A DNA stretch of 20,772 nt from JAVBMC01 sp031552845. GTDB lineage: Bacteria; Verrucomicrobiota; Kiritimatiellia; RFP12; DVOR01. Position 1 is the first letter of the stretch, and the number at the start of each line of letters is the position of its first letter. Where the stretch lies: positions 1-20,772 of the forward strand of contig JAVBMC010000017.1 of assembly GCA_031552845.1 (NCBI GenBank). Reading direction: 5' to 3'. A program made the translations under genes and the position numbers. This document shows positions 7,563-14,199 of the stretch, piece by piece. Under the pieces are notes generated by a model. The model ran no database searches and had not been told where the DNA came from. It was given only the letters and a program-made list of their open reading frames with translations.

Positions 7563-8815
7563 CGCTCCAAAAAGACATTTTAACGTTAGGCCAAAATGCA
7601 CGCGAAGCCGCGCATAAGCTGGCCTGTGTTTCGTCCAAGAAAAAAAACCTCGCGCTTGCCGCTATTGCAGATGCCCTTCAGGCAAACAGGGATGAAATCA
7701 AGAGCGAAAACCTTTTGGACCTCAACGACGCGCATGCAAACAACTTGTCCGCGGCGTTGATTGACCGTCTGACATTGACCGATGCACGGATTGATTCGAT
7801 GATTCAAGGCATCCGCGACATCATCAAACTGCCTGATCCTGTCGGCAAAAAGATTTGGCGCCGTAACCGTCCGAACGGACTCTCCATCCTCAAAACGCGT
7901 GTGCCTTTGGGCGTCATCGGCATCATCTATGAAGCGCGCCCTAATGTGACTGCCGACGTGAGCGCGCTCTGCATCAAGACCTCAAATGCCGTCATCCTTC
8001 GTGGTGGTAAAGAGTGCTTCCGCTCAAACCGCATCATTGCACGTATCATTGCCGAGGCCTGCCAGCAGGCGGACCTCCCCAAATATACAGTGCAGTTGAT
8101 TCAGACGACCGACCGTGAAGCCGTGCAGCATTTGGTGCAGATGGATAGCTATGTGGATGTCGTGATTCCTCGCGGAGGTGAGTCCTTGATTCGTGCGGTC
8201 ACCGAACTCAGCCGAGTGCCGGTGCTGAAGCACTACAAGGGTGTGTGCCATATCTTTGTTGACCAAACGGCCGACCTTAACGATGCCATTAACATCATCA
8301 TCAATGCCAAATGTCAACGTCCCAGTGCCTGTAACGCGCTGGAGACGCTGCTCCTCCACTGTGAGATTGCCGAGCAGTTCCTTCCCCGCTTGGCCAAAGC
8401 ATTTAAAAAGCATCACGTCCACGTACACGGTGATGCGACAACCTGCCGCTTGATTCCAGAAGCGCAGCCCGTACTCAATGACGATTATTATACCGAGTAT
8501 CTGGCCAATGAGATGAATGTCCGCGTTGTGAAAACCGTCGCCGAGGCCATACGCCATATCAATCAATACGGCTCACATCACTCCGACGCGATCTTGACGC
8601 GCCACACGCCCAGTGCTAAGCGCTTTCTCAAGGAAGTCGACTCTGCGGCCGTCTACCTTAACGCCTCCACACGCTTCACGGACGGAGCCGAATTCGGAAT
8701 GGGCGCAGAGATGGGCATCAGCACCGACAAAATGCACGCGCGCGGTCCGGTGGGATTAGAAGAGTTAACCTCTTACAAATACCAAATCACCGGGTATGGT
8801 CACGTACGCCCTTAG
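7559..8815 (+). CDS. proA: Glutamate-5-semialdehyde dehydrogenase (gamma-glutamyl phosphate reductase)
   Basis: Reduces gamma-glutamyl phosphate to glutamate-5-semialdehyde with NADPH, the second step of proline synthesis, in the cytoplasm. At 418 residues it is full length for the family. VPLGVIGIIYEARPNVT and SNAVILRGGKE are the nucleotide-binding region, RPSACNALETLL contains the catalytic Cys258, and GAEMGISTDKMHARGPVGLEELTSYKYQ with the end GYGHVRP is the standard C-terminus. It overlaps the acyltransferase gene by 4 bp. No proB partner is in the window, so proline synthesis needs a kinase encoded elsewhere. Its last 29 bp overlap the antiparallel dsbD tail; the ProA end looks normal, so dsbD is the altered partner. 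Confidence 0.96.
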   Translation: MTLQKDILTLGQNAREAAHKLACVSSKKKNLALAAIADALQANRDEIKSENLLDLNDAHANNLSAALIDRLTLTDARIDSMIQGIRDIIKLPDPVGKKIWRRNRPNGLSILKTRVPLGVIGIIYEARPNVTADVSALCIKTSNAVILRGGKECFRSNRIIARIIAEACQQADLPKYTVQLIQTTDREAVQHLVQMDSYVDVVIPRGGESLIRAVTELSRVPVLKHYKGVCHIFVDQTADLNDAINIIINAKCQRPSACNALETLLLHCEIAEQFLPRLAKAFKKHHVHVHGDATTCRLIPEAQPVLNDDYYTEYLANEMNVRVVKTVAEAIRHINQYGSHHSDAILTRHTPSAKRFLKEVDSAAVYLNASTRFTDGAEFGMGAEMGISTDKMHARGPVGLEELTSYKYQITGYGHVRP

Positions 8816-10196
8816 GCAACGGACTGCCCGACGATAAAATAACAAACGCCGGGAGGCCGGTAATACCAAACTCCTGCAGCAAAGCCCGTGTATCAGGGTC
8901 ATTCAAGTTCTCGGCTTGTACGCGGATGACGCGGTAGTTCTCCAGCCGCTTCATCACCTCAGGATGCTTGAATGTCGTGGCTTCCATGGCATCACAGTTC
9001 TTGCACCACGTAGCCCAAAAGTCCAACAGCACCGGCTTACCGTCATCAGCTGAATCGTTGGCAAGTGCCACATCTGCCTTAGCACCCGCAACACTTCCAC
9101 TGAAACCATTCCAAGCCAAATAACCGTAGTATACAGCCAATAACAGCAACGGCACCGCAAAGACTTTCTTCAACACATTCATCCACTGCCCGGGGCGTGG
9201 AAAGACAGTAACGCCAAACCCCAGCAGAGGCCAAGGCACTCCCATGCCCAAACCTAACACAAACGGCAGCAACAGCGCCCAACTAACTCCGGCAGCATAT
9301 AATCGCCCTGCCAGCAACAGCACCGATAACACAATTGGCGCCACGCAAGCCCCCGCCAATAACGCGCTCACGGCTCCGGCACTAAATGAAACAGCCAACC
9401 CCCGCTTATCCGATGCACGCGGCAGCCATCTGGAGAAATCGATATTGAAAACATCCAACACCGCCAGCATCAGAAACAGAAACAGCACCGCGATAGCAAT
9501 ATTAAACCACGGCGATGATTGCAGGGCGCCAAAGAAACTCCCCGACAGCATGACCAACAAACCCAAGGCACCATACACCACAGTAATCCCGCACCCATAG
9601 GCTGTCCCATAGAGGAAACCTGCACGCCGGCTGCTGCCACTACCCAGAAGGATCGCCAGATTGATCGGAATCATCGGCAATACGCAAGGCGTCAGATTTA
9701 ACAACACACCACCCAGCAAAATCACCAACACCGTCAACAACCAGCCATACTCCGACAATACCACCTGCAAGTTCCAACCGGAAGGCTTGAGGTCCAAAAA
9801 ATCACTAAACGCCTGAACGCCCATATACCCGCCCGCAAACGCAAGCACATCCCCCGTCCCATCTTCAGGCTCATCCGCCTCAGCAATTGCAGTCAACGTA
9901 CCATCCGCATTCAAAGAATAACGCAACACTTCAGGCAAAAAACACACCGATTCGTTACATCCCTGATACTCAAGCTGCAACGCCGACGGAGCCTTCACCG
10001 CATACGCCACGGAAAACGAATTACTGAAAGCATACTCCGGCAAAGGTGCCAACGGCTTCACCTCATTACCATCGGCCAAAAGCTTAAAACTCTCCGTATA
10101 AACCAAATGCTTCGGAGGTACATCACAACGAACCGTCAAATTCGTCGAATAATCCAAATGAAATGCAAACAGCAACGGAAGCAACAACCCATACAT
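8787..10196 (-). CDS. dsbD: Thiol:disulfide interchange protein DsbD, C-terminally shortened
   Basis: Carries reducing power from cytoplasmic thioredoxin across the inner membrane to periplasmic thiol proteins. From the start at 10196 it is 469 residues. A short hydrophobic leader (3-13) precedes an N-terminal DsbD-alpha-like domain with C80 and C85 (CNESVCFLP). The membrane domain has the redox Cys pair C171 (LTPCVLPMIP) and C284 (AGACVAPIVL). The periplasmic thioredoxin domain has WCKNC (C398, C401). All three redox pairs are present. The start is the second Met, because AAAGGAGG (10203-10210) lies 6 nt upstream; the longer frame to 10217 would put that sequence inside the gene. The C-terminus ends soon after GLPAFVIL, earlier than typical thioredoxin domains, and its last codons are antisense to proA. 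Confidence 0.92.
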   Translation of the reverse strand: MYGLLLPLLFAFHLDYSTNLTVRCDVPPKHLVYTESFKLLADGNEVKPLAPLPEYAFSNSFSVAYAVKAPSALQLEYQGCNESVCFLPEVLRYSLNADGTLTAIAEADEPEDGTGDVLAFAGGYMGVQAFSDFLDLKPSGWNLQVVLSEYGWLLTVLVILLGGVLLNLTPCVLPMIPINLAILLGSGSSRRAGFLYGTAYGCGITVVYGALGLLVMLSGSFFGALQSSPWFNIAIAVLFLFLMLAVLDVFNIDFSRWLPRASDKRGLAVSFSAGAVSALLAGACVAPIVLSVLLLAGRLYAAGVSWALLLPFVLGLGMGVPWPLLGFGVTVFPRPGQWMNVLKKVFAVPLLLLAVYYGYLAWNGFSGSVAGAKADVALANDSADDGKPVLLDFWATWCKNCDAMEATTFKHPEVMKRLENYRVIRVQAENLNDPDTRALLQEFGITGLPAFVILSSGSPLPKGVRDHTR

Positions 10197-10249
10197 ATCA
10201 ATCCTCCTTTGCGTCATTCACCCACAATGTCCCAAAATCATCTGCAGTC

Positions 10250-10278
10250 AGGATAACACGTTCAACCATAGGAGTCAA
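10250..10278 (-). promoter_or_regulatory. Probable dsbD promoter
   Basis: On the minus strand, the -35 box TTGACT (10278-10273) is followed by a 17-bp spacer and the -10 box TATCCT (10255-10250). The -10 is a weak match. The promoter diverges from that of dnaX, so the 23-bp array lies between the two. Confidence 0.45.
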
Positions 10279-10496
10279 CCGCAATTCCACTCACCTCCGG
10301 CATTATATCTTCATTCTCCTAGAACAGGAATGATACTCATATGAGTACCGATTTGTTTCTCATATGAGTACCGCCTCGTGACTTCTACCAGTCATGCATT
10401 CATACACATATGAGTACCGCACTGTGACTCATATCAGTATCGCATCATAACTGATAGGCCTCACGAATCCTGACTGATAATTGCAACTAGATGCAC
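10267..10496. repeat. Degenerate tandem array, 23-bp period, between divergent dsbD and dnaX promoters
   Basis: The 15-mer CTCATATGAGTACCG occurs perfectly at 10336 and 10359, as CACATATGAGTACCG at 10405 and as CTCATATCAGTATCG at 10428. The spacings are 23, 46 and 23 bp, so a decayed unit at 10382 keeps the register. Unit tails also agree (CGTGA, TGTGA, ATAA, CTGA). Weaker units in register start with CTGATA at 10451 and 10474, CTCA at 10290, and one with ACCG at 10278-10281 (unit start 10267). The unit opens with the 10-bp palindrome CTCATATGAG, as expected for a dimeric DNA-binding protein. The core 10336-10450 is certain; the outer units are suggestive. The function is unknown. Confidence 0.8.
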
Positions 10497-10519
10497 GCGA
10501 GTGCGACAAAGGTTTCTCA

Positions 10520-10548
10520 TTGCCTCAGGCCTCCCGTTATGCTATACT
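10520..10548 (+). promoter_or_regulatory. Sigma70-type promoter of dnaX-ebfC-recR
   Basis: The -35 box TTGCCT (10520-10525), a 17-bp spacer and the extended -10 TGCTATACT (hexamer TATACT 10543-10548) form a strong promoter. It would start near 10555 and give a leader of about 27 nt. The -35 begins exactly eight 23-bp periods after the array unit at 10336. Confidence 0.75.
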
Positions 10549-10581
10549 AATGCACCAGAGAAAGGTGAAGTTGAGGTTGGA

Positions 10582-11895
10582 ATGGCATACGAAGTATTAG
10601 CCCGAAAGTGGCGTCCCAAACAGTTTGAAGACGTCGTCGGTCAGGCGCATGTAACCCGCACGCTGGCGAACGCGATTGAAAGCGGCCGCATCGCGCACGC
10701 ATACCTATTCATCGGCCCGCGCGGCATCGGCAAGACCTCCCTCTCGCGCATCTTCGCCAAAGCCCTCAATTGCGAAAAAGGCCCCACCATCCACCCCTGC
10801 GACACCTGCGACGTCTGCCGCGAAATCACTTCTGGCAGTGCGCTCGATGTACAGGAAATCGACGGTGCTTCGAACAACAAGGTTGAGGACGTGCATAGCG
10901 TGCTTGATCAGGTGGCTTTCCAGCCGGCCCGTGCCCGCTTTAAGATTTTCATCATCGACGAAGTGCACATGCTCACCTCGGCCGCTTTCAACGCCCTGCT
11001 CAAGACACTCGAAGAACCCCCGCCGCACGTCAAATTCATCTTCGCCACGACCGAGGGCGATAAGGTGTTGCCGACGATTATTTCCCGCTGCCAACGCTTC
11101 GATTTGCGCCGTATTCAGACTGGCATGATTGTCGAGCGTCTGCGCCTTATTTGTGAAGCCGAGGGCGTGACCGTTTCCGACGACGCCCTGCTCGCCGTCG
11201 CCCGCGGTGCCGAAGGCGGCATGCGCGACGCACTCTCCGCGCTCGACCAGCTCATCTCCTTCAAAGGCACCACCCTCGACGAAGAAGACGTCCTCGCCGT
11301 CTTCGGCCTCGTAGCACGCAAATCACTCGAAGACCTTGCAGGTGCCATTCTCGACGGCGACATCCCCAGGATACTCGAGCTCATCTCCTTCTTCGACAGC
11401 GCCGGCAAAGACATGCGCCGCCTCGTCGGCGAACTGATGGAATACTTCCGCAACCTCCTCGTCAGCCAGCAGCTCGGCGAAGACGCCGCGCGCTTCGATG
11501 TCACCGTTGATCAAATCTCCGCCTTCAAAGCACAGGCGCAAAAAGCCAGTGCCGAACGTATTCTGCAAATCACAGATCAACTGACTGAAGCAGAGGGGCG
11601 TCTGCGTTATTCGCTTTCAGTGCGGACACTTCTTGAAATGACTCTCATCCGCTGCGCACGCATCGCCCGCGCTACGACGCTCGACGAAGTCCTGCGCCGC
11701 TTGGCCGCCCTCCGGGACGCGCCACCACCAGTCAGTCTGCACTCGGGGGTGTTGCCGTCGCCGAACACCCCCGAAACCTACCCCAAAGACCCGGCGGCAT
11801 TAGACGCAAAAACGCGGGCAGAAGTCTATACCTCACCCATTGTAAAAGAAGCCGTCACTCTCTTCAACGGAGACGTCGTCGGCGTAGAAAACTAA
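10582..11895 (+). CDS. dnaX: DNA polymerase III subunit gamma/tau (short, gamma-like)
   Basis: ATPase subunit of the clamp loader that loads the beta sliding clamp for replication. The start MAYEVLARKWRPKQF is the standard DnaX N-terminus; the ATG at 10582 has GAGG (10573-10576) 5 nt upstream. A longer in-frame ORF from 10501 is rejected because it would contain the promoter. Walker A is GPRGIGKT (45-52), the zinc Cys are C64, C73, C76 and C79, Walker B/DEVH is at 126-129, and sensor 1 is TTEGDK with the arginine-finger motif SRC near 168-170. The protein is 437 residues against about 640 for E. coli tau, so the DnaB- and alpha-binding domains IV-V are missing or reduced. The end KEAVTLFNGDVVGVEN looks like a natural DnaX C-terminus. 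It is first in the classic dnaX-ebfC-recR operon. Confidence 0.95.
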   Translation: MAYEVLARKWRPKQFEDVVGQAHVTRTLANAIESGRIAHAYLFIGPRGIGKTSLSRIFAKALNCEKGPTIHPCDTCDVCREITSGSALDVQEIDGASNNKVEDVHSVLDQVAFQPARARFKIFIIDEVHMLTSAAFNALLKTLEEPPPHVKFIFATTEGDKVLPTIISRCQRFDLRRIQTGMIVERLRLICEAEGVTVSDDALLAVARGAEGGMRDALSALDQLISFKGTTLDEEDVLAVFGLVARKSLEDLAGAILDGDIPRILELISFFDSAGKDMRRLVGELMEYFRNLLVSQQLGEDAARFDVTVDQISAFKAQAQKASAERILQITDQLTEAEGRLRYSLSVRTLLEMTLIRCARIARATTLDEVLRRLAALRDAPPPVSLHSGVLPSPNTPETYPKDPAALDAKTRAEVYTSPIVKEAVTLFNGDVVGVEN

Positions 11896-11917
11896 CACCA
11901 AGCACAAGGAACTTATC

Positions 11918-12238
11918 ATGGCCGGAATCTTCGATCAAGTCAAACAAGCAATGGCAATGCGCAAAGAAGCCAAGCGCATCCAAGCCGAGGTGGAGAAAAT
12001 CACCTTCGAATACGCCAACGGCGGTATCACCTGCGTGGCCAAGGGCGACTTCACCATCACCTCGCTCAAATTCGCGCCCAACGCATTCGACGAAGTCATC
12101 GCAGGCAAACCCGAACGCTTCGAGACAATGCTCAGCAACGTCCTCAACGGTGCGCTCAAAGGCGTCAAAAAGCAAACCCAAGACGCCATGCAAAAGCTCA
12201 TGAAAGAAAACGGCGGAGCCAACAGCCTCTTCGGCTGA
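11918..12238 (+). CDS. ebfC: YbaB/EbfC family nucleoid-associated protein
   Basis: A 106-residue dimeric DNA-binding protein of the YbaB/EbfC family, which coats DNA and may help recombination repair or regulation. It starts with MAGIFDQVKQAMAMRKEAKRIQAEVEK, the N-terminal helix of the family. A central beta-sheet part (YANGGITCVAKGDFTITSLKFAP) and a C-terminal helix (LSNVLNGALKGVKKQTQDAMQKLM) follow. The length is typical. The ATG at 11918 is preceded by AAGGA with good spacing. It lies 22 bp after dnaX and before recR, the conserved neighbourhood for this family. Confidence 0.93.
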   Translation: MAGIFDQVKQAMAMRKEAKRIQAEVEKITFEYANGGITCVAKGDFTITSLKFAPNAFDEVIAGKPERFETMLSNVLNGALKGVKKQTQDAMQKLMKENGGANSLFG

Positions 12239-12252
12239 TAAGTCCTCCTATC

Positions 12253-12298
12253 AGCGCGTGCGCAACACCAATACCCTTTGTGTCGGCGCACACGCGCT
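12253..12298 (+). promoter_or_regulatory. Stem-loop in the ebfC-recR spacer
   Basis: AGCGCGTG (12253-12260) pairs perfectly with CACGCGCT (12291-12298) across a 30-nt loop, which can add CGC/GCG pairs inside. No U-tract follows, so it is not a typical terminator. It may protect mRNA or modulate recR translation; this is inference. Confidence 0.4.
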
Positions 12299-12322
12299 TG
12301 CCTTTACAGCGGACGATTTGTT

Positions 12323-12928
12323 ATGGATATGTTGGCCAATCTCTTGCACGCCCTTGAACGTCTGCCCGGTCTAGGCAAACGTTCAAGCGAACGTATTGCG
12401 ATAGCACTGGCCAACAATCCCGACCACCTCGCAGCACCGCTCATTGATGCGCTCACAGAATTGGCCAACACCGTTTGCACCTGTTCGGACTGCGGCACCT
12501 TCACCACCAAAGAACGCAACCCCTGCATACGCTGCACCGATCCGGCACGCGACTCCGATATAATCTGTGTCGTCGAAGAACCTGCCGACATTGCGACACT
12601 TGAACGGTCCGGTGCGTTTCGCGGGCATTACCACGCCCTGATGGGCAAGATTTCACCGGCACGCCGCACGGCGGCAGATGATTTAAGATTGGAAGCTCTT
12701 TTCAAACGGGTCGCTGTTGCGCAAGTGACTGAAATTATCCTTGCACTCAGCACCGACCTTGAAGGCGACGCCACGGCACATTATATAACCGAGCGCCTCA
12801 AGCCTTACCCCATCCGCATTACACGTCTTGCTTTCGGACTCCCTGCGGACAGCGGAATAGCATATTCAGACCCCCTCACGCTTAAACGCGCGCTTCAAGG
12901 CCGATATGCTATCCGCGACGAATCCTAA
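12323..12928 (+). CDS. recR: Recombination mediator protein RecR
   Basis: Acts with RecF/RecO in loading RecA at gaps during DNA repair. From the ATG at 12323 it has 201 residues, the usual size. The N-terminal HhH region is LERLPGLGKRSSERIA (11-26). The C4 zinc finger is C54, C57, C68 and C71 (CSDCGTF...CIRC). The Toprim domain begins at ICVVEEPADIATLERSGAFRGHYHALMGKISP. The C-terminal LALSTDLEGDATAHYI and the end region THAFGLP-like (TRLAFGLPADSGIAYSD) match RecR. MDM at 12323/12329 is chosen over an upstream Met at 12278, which would add 15 non-conserved residues. No strong Shine-Dalgarno sequence precedes it, so coupling with ebfC or the stem-loop before it may matter. Confidence 0.95.
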   Translation: MDMLANLLHALERLPGLGKRSSERIAIALANNPDHLAAPLIDALTELANTVCTCSDCGTFTTKERNPCIRCTDPARDSDIICVVEEPADIATLERSGAFRGHYHALMGKISPARRTAADDLRLEALFKRVAVAQVTEIILALSTDLEGDATAHYITERLKPYPIRITRLAFGLPADSGIAYSDPLTLKRALQGRYAIRDES

Positions 12929-12942
12929 AGCACGGTCAGCTA

Positions 12943-13209
12943 TTAGCCGGCCGACTCTTGCTCTGCACGGGTCATTGCCGCATCAGCCAGCCTCAGCCCG
13001 ACAGCCGGATCCAGCTTCAACGCACGGCACAACCGAACATACTCCAGTACGTCCAGACGGCGTTCGCCCGTTTCCACTTTCGATACCCACGTGTGAGACA
13101 CGCCTAACACCATGCTCAGCTCTTGCATTGTCACGCGAGCGGCATTACGTTCTTGACGCAACCACTCCATCACAACGCGATAAGCATTCTCATGTATAGA
13201 CTTTTTCAT
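12943..13209 (-). CDS. Small XRE-family helix-turn-helix regulator
   Basis: An 88-residue protein from MKKSIHENAYRVV. The HTH is VTMQELSMVLGVSHTWVSKVETGERRLDVLEYVRLCRALKLDP; its recognition helix region SHTWVSKVETGERRLD is typical of the XRE/Cro-CI fold. The start at 13209 is chosen because AGGGG lies about 5 nt upstream on the minus strand; the longer frame to 13251 lacks a comparable site. It is a single-domain repressor-like protein with no ligand domain. Its target is not visible. It is convergent with recR and divergent, with overlapping 5' ends, from the substrate-binding protein gene. Confidence 0.8.
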   Translation of the reverse strand: MKKSIHENAYRVVMEWLRQERNAARVTMQELSMVLGVSHTWVSKVETGERRLDVLEYVRLCRALKLDPAVGLRLADAAMTRAEQESAG

Positions 13210-14151
13210 AACTACCCCTTGTATTGTTGTAATAACTATTTTTACACACAACCTAAAACGTCTCGCGGCTCGTTTTATTGGAACCTTTCTCGCAAAATAT
13301 TGTTCATATTCTTAATTCCTCTATTGCCCTGTATTTTGCACGCCGAAACAGATAACTCCCTGCCCCATCCTGGAAACATCCCGCGTATCATCTCCCTTAG
13401 CCCCAATATTACCGAACTTGTGGCTGCCGCAGGCGGGTTATCCAACCTAATTGCCCGTTCGAGTGCCTGTAATTGGCCGCCGGAGGTGCAAAAGCTGCCT
13501 GCTGCGGGTAACTTTGGACAGCCCTTTTCCGAAACAATCCTCTCCCTGAATCCAACACTTGTCCTATTGAGTACAGATTCACACCCGGGGGCTGAACGTG
13601 TACTCAAAAACATCAATATACCTTTTCGGCGCATTCAGACACAGACGCTGGCCGATATTCCGCAAGCCCTGCGTGAAATCGGCACCATCCTCAACACATC
13701 GAAACTTGCCGCAACCAAAGCCACCGAACTGGAAAACGGCATCAGCCGGCTCCGCGAAGCAAACAAGCTTGCCAAAACAGCGCCCAATGTACTAATCCTC
13801 GTCTCGGTTACGCCGCCAATCACCGCCGGCAAAGGTTCCTTCATATCCGAAATGCTTGAATTAGCCGGTGCTTACAACATTGCAGCGGTTCGAGAACAGC
13901 CCTACTATCCGGTTTCACTCGAATGGGCAGTCCAAGCCAATCCTGACATCGTACTCTTTCTGCTTGAACAGGCCGTCGCTCTCCCAGTGGTGCTTCAAAA
14001 GATTCCAGCCATCAAGGCCGGACGCTATAGCCAATCCGACCAACTCACGACTGACATCATTTGCCGCCCTGGGCCACGCATTTTAGAAGGTGCGGCCGCG
14101 CTCCGTCAATTGCTCGAAAACGCATCAAGCCAAACAACTTCACCCGAGTAA
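13192..14151 (+). CDS. BtuF-type (cobalamin/siderophore) ABC transporter substrate-binding protein, 5' end uncertain
   Basis: A periplasmic binding protein of the helical-backbone metal-receptor class (PF01497). IPRIISLSPNITELVAAAGG, NWPPEVQKLPAAGNFGQP and ETILSLNPTLVLLS are the family's characteristic first-lobe blocks, and NPDIVLFL lies in the second lobe. A signal-like segment, RKILFIFLIPLLPCILHA, precedes the mature part. The start is unclear. The Met at 13192 gives a 319-residue protein but puts about 35 unusual residues before the signal segment and overlaps the start of the divergent XRE gene by 18 bp. A non-ATG start or a decayed 5' end is possible. No permease or ATPase genes adjoin it, so it is an orphan here. 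The ligand is not determined; BtuF-like B12 binding is the best guess. Confidence 0.7.
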   Translation: MYRLFHNYPLYCCNNYFYTQPKTSRGSFYWNLSRKILFIFLIPLLPCILHAETDNSLPHPGNIPRIISLSPNITELVAAAGGLSNLIARSSACNWPPEVQKLPAAGNFGQPFSETILSLNPTLVLLSTDSHPGAERVLKNINIPFRRIQTQTLADIPQALREIGTILNTSKLAATKATELENGISRLREANKLAKTAPNVLILVSVTPPITAGKGSFISEMLELAGAYNIAAVREQPYYPVSLEWAVQANPDIVLFLLEQAVALPVVLQKIPAIKAGRYSQSDQLTTDIICRPGPRILEGAAALRQLLENASSQTTSPE

Positions 14152-14164
14152 CGCGAGTCCCGCC

Positions 14165-14193
14165 TTGTTTTTCAGCCTTGGATACGTTACAAT
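14165..14193 (+). promoter_or_regulatory. Promoter of the methyltransferase operon, predicting a leaderless mRNA
   Basis: The -35 box TTGTTT (14165-14170), a 17-bp spacer and the -10 box TACAAT (14188-14193) end only 6 nt before the ATG at 14200. Transcription normally starts about 7 nt after the -10, so the mRNA would begin at or next to the start codon. Confidence 0.55.
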
Positions 14194-14199
14194 ACTCCT

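Noticed and set aside
10267..10496. Iteron-type replication origin
   Set aside because: No rep gene and no clear DnaA boxes; the array sits directly between two chromosomal promoters.
10501..10581. N-terminal extension of DnaX
   Set aside because: It would span the -35 and -10 boxes; the conserved MAYEVLARKW start at 10582 has its own Shine-Dalgarno.
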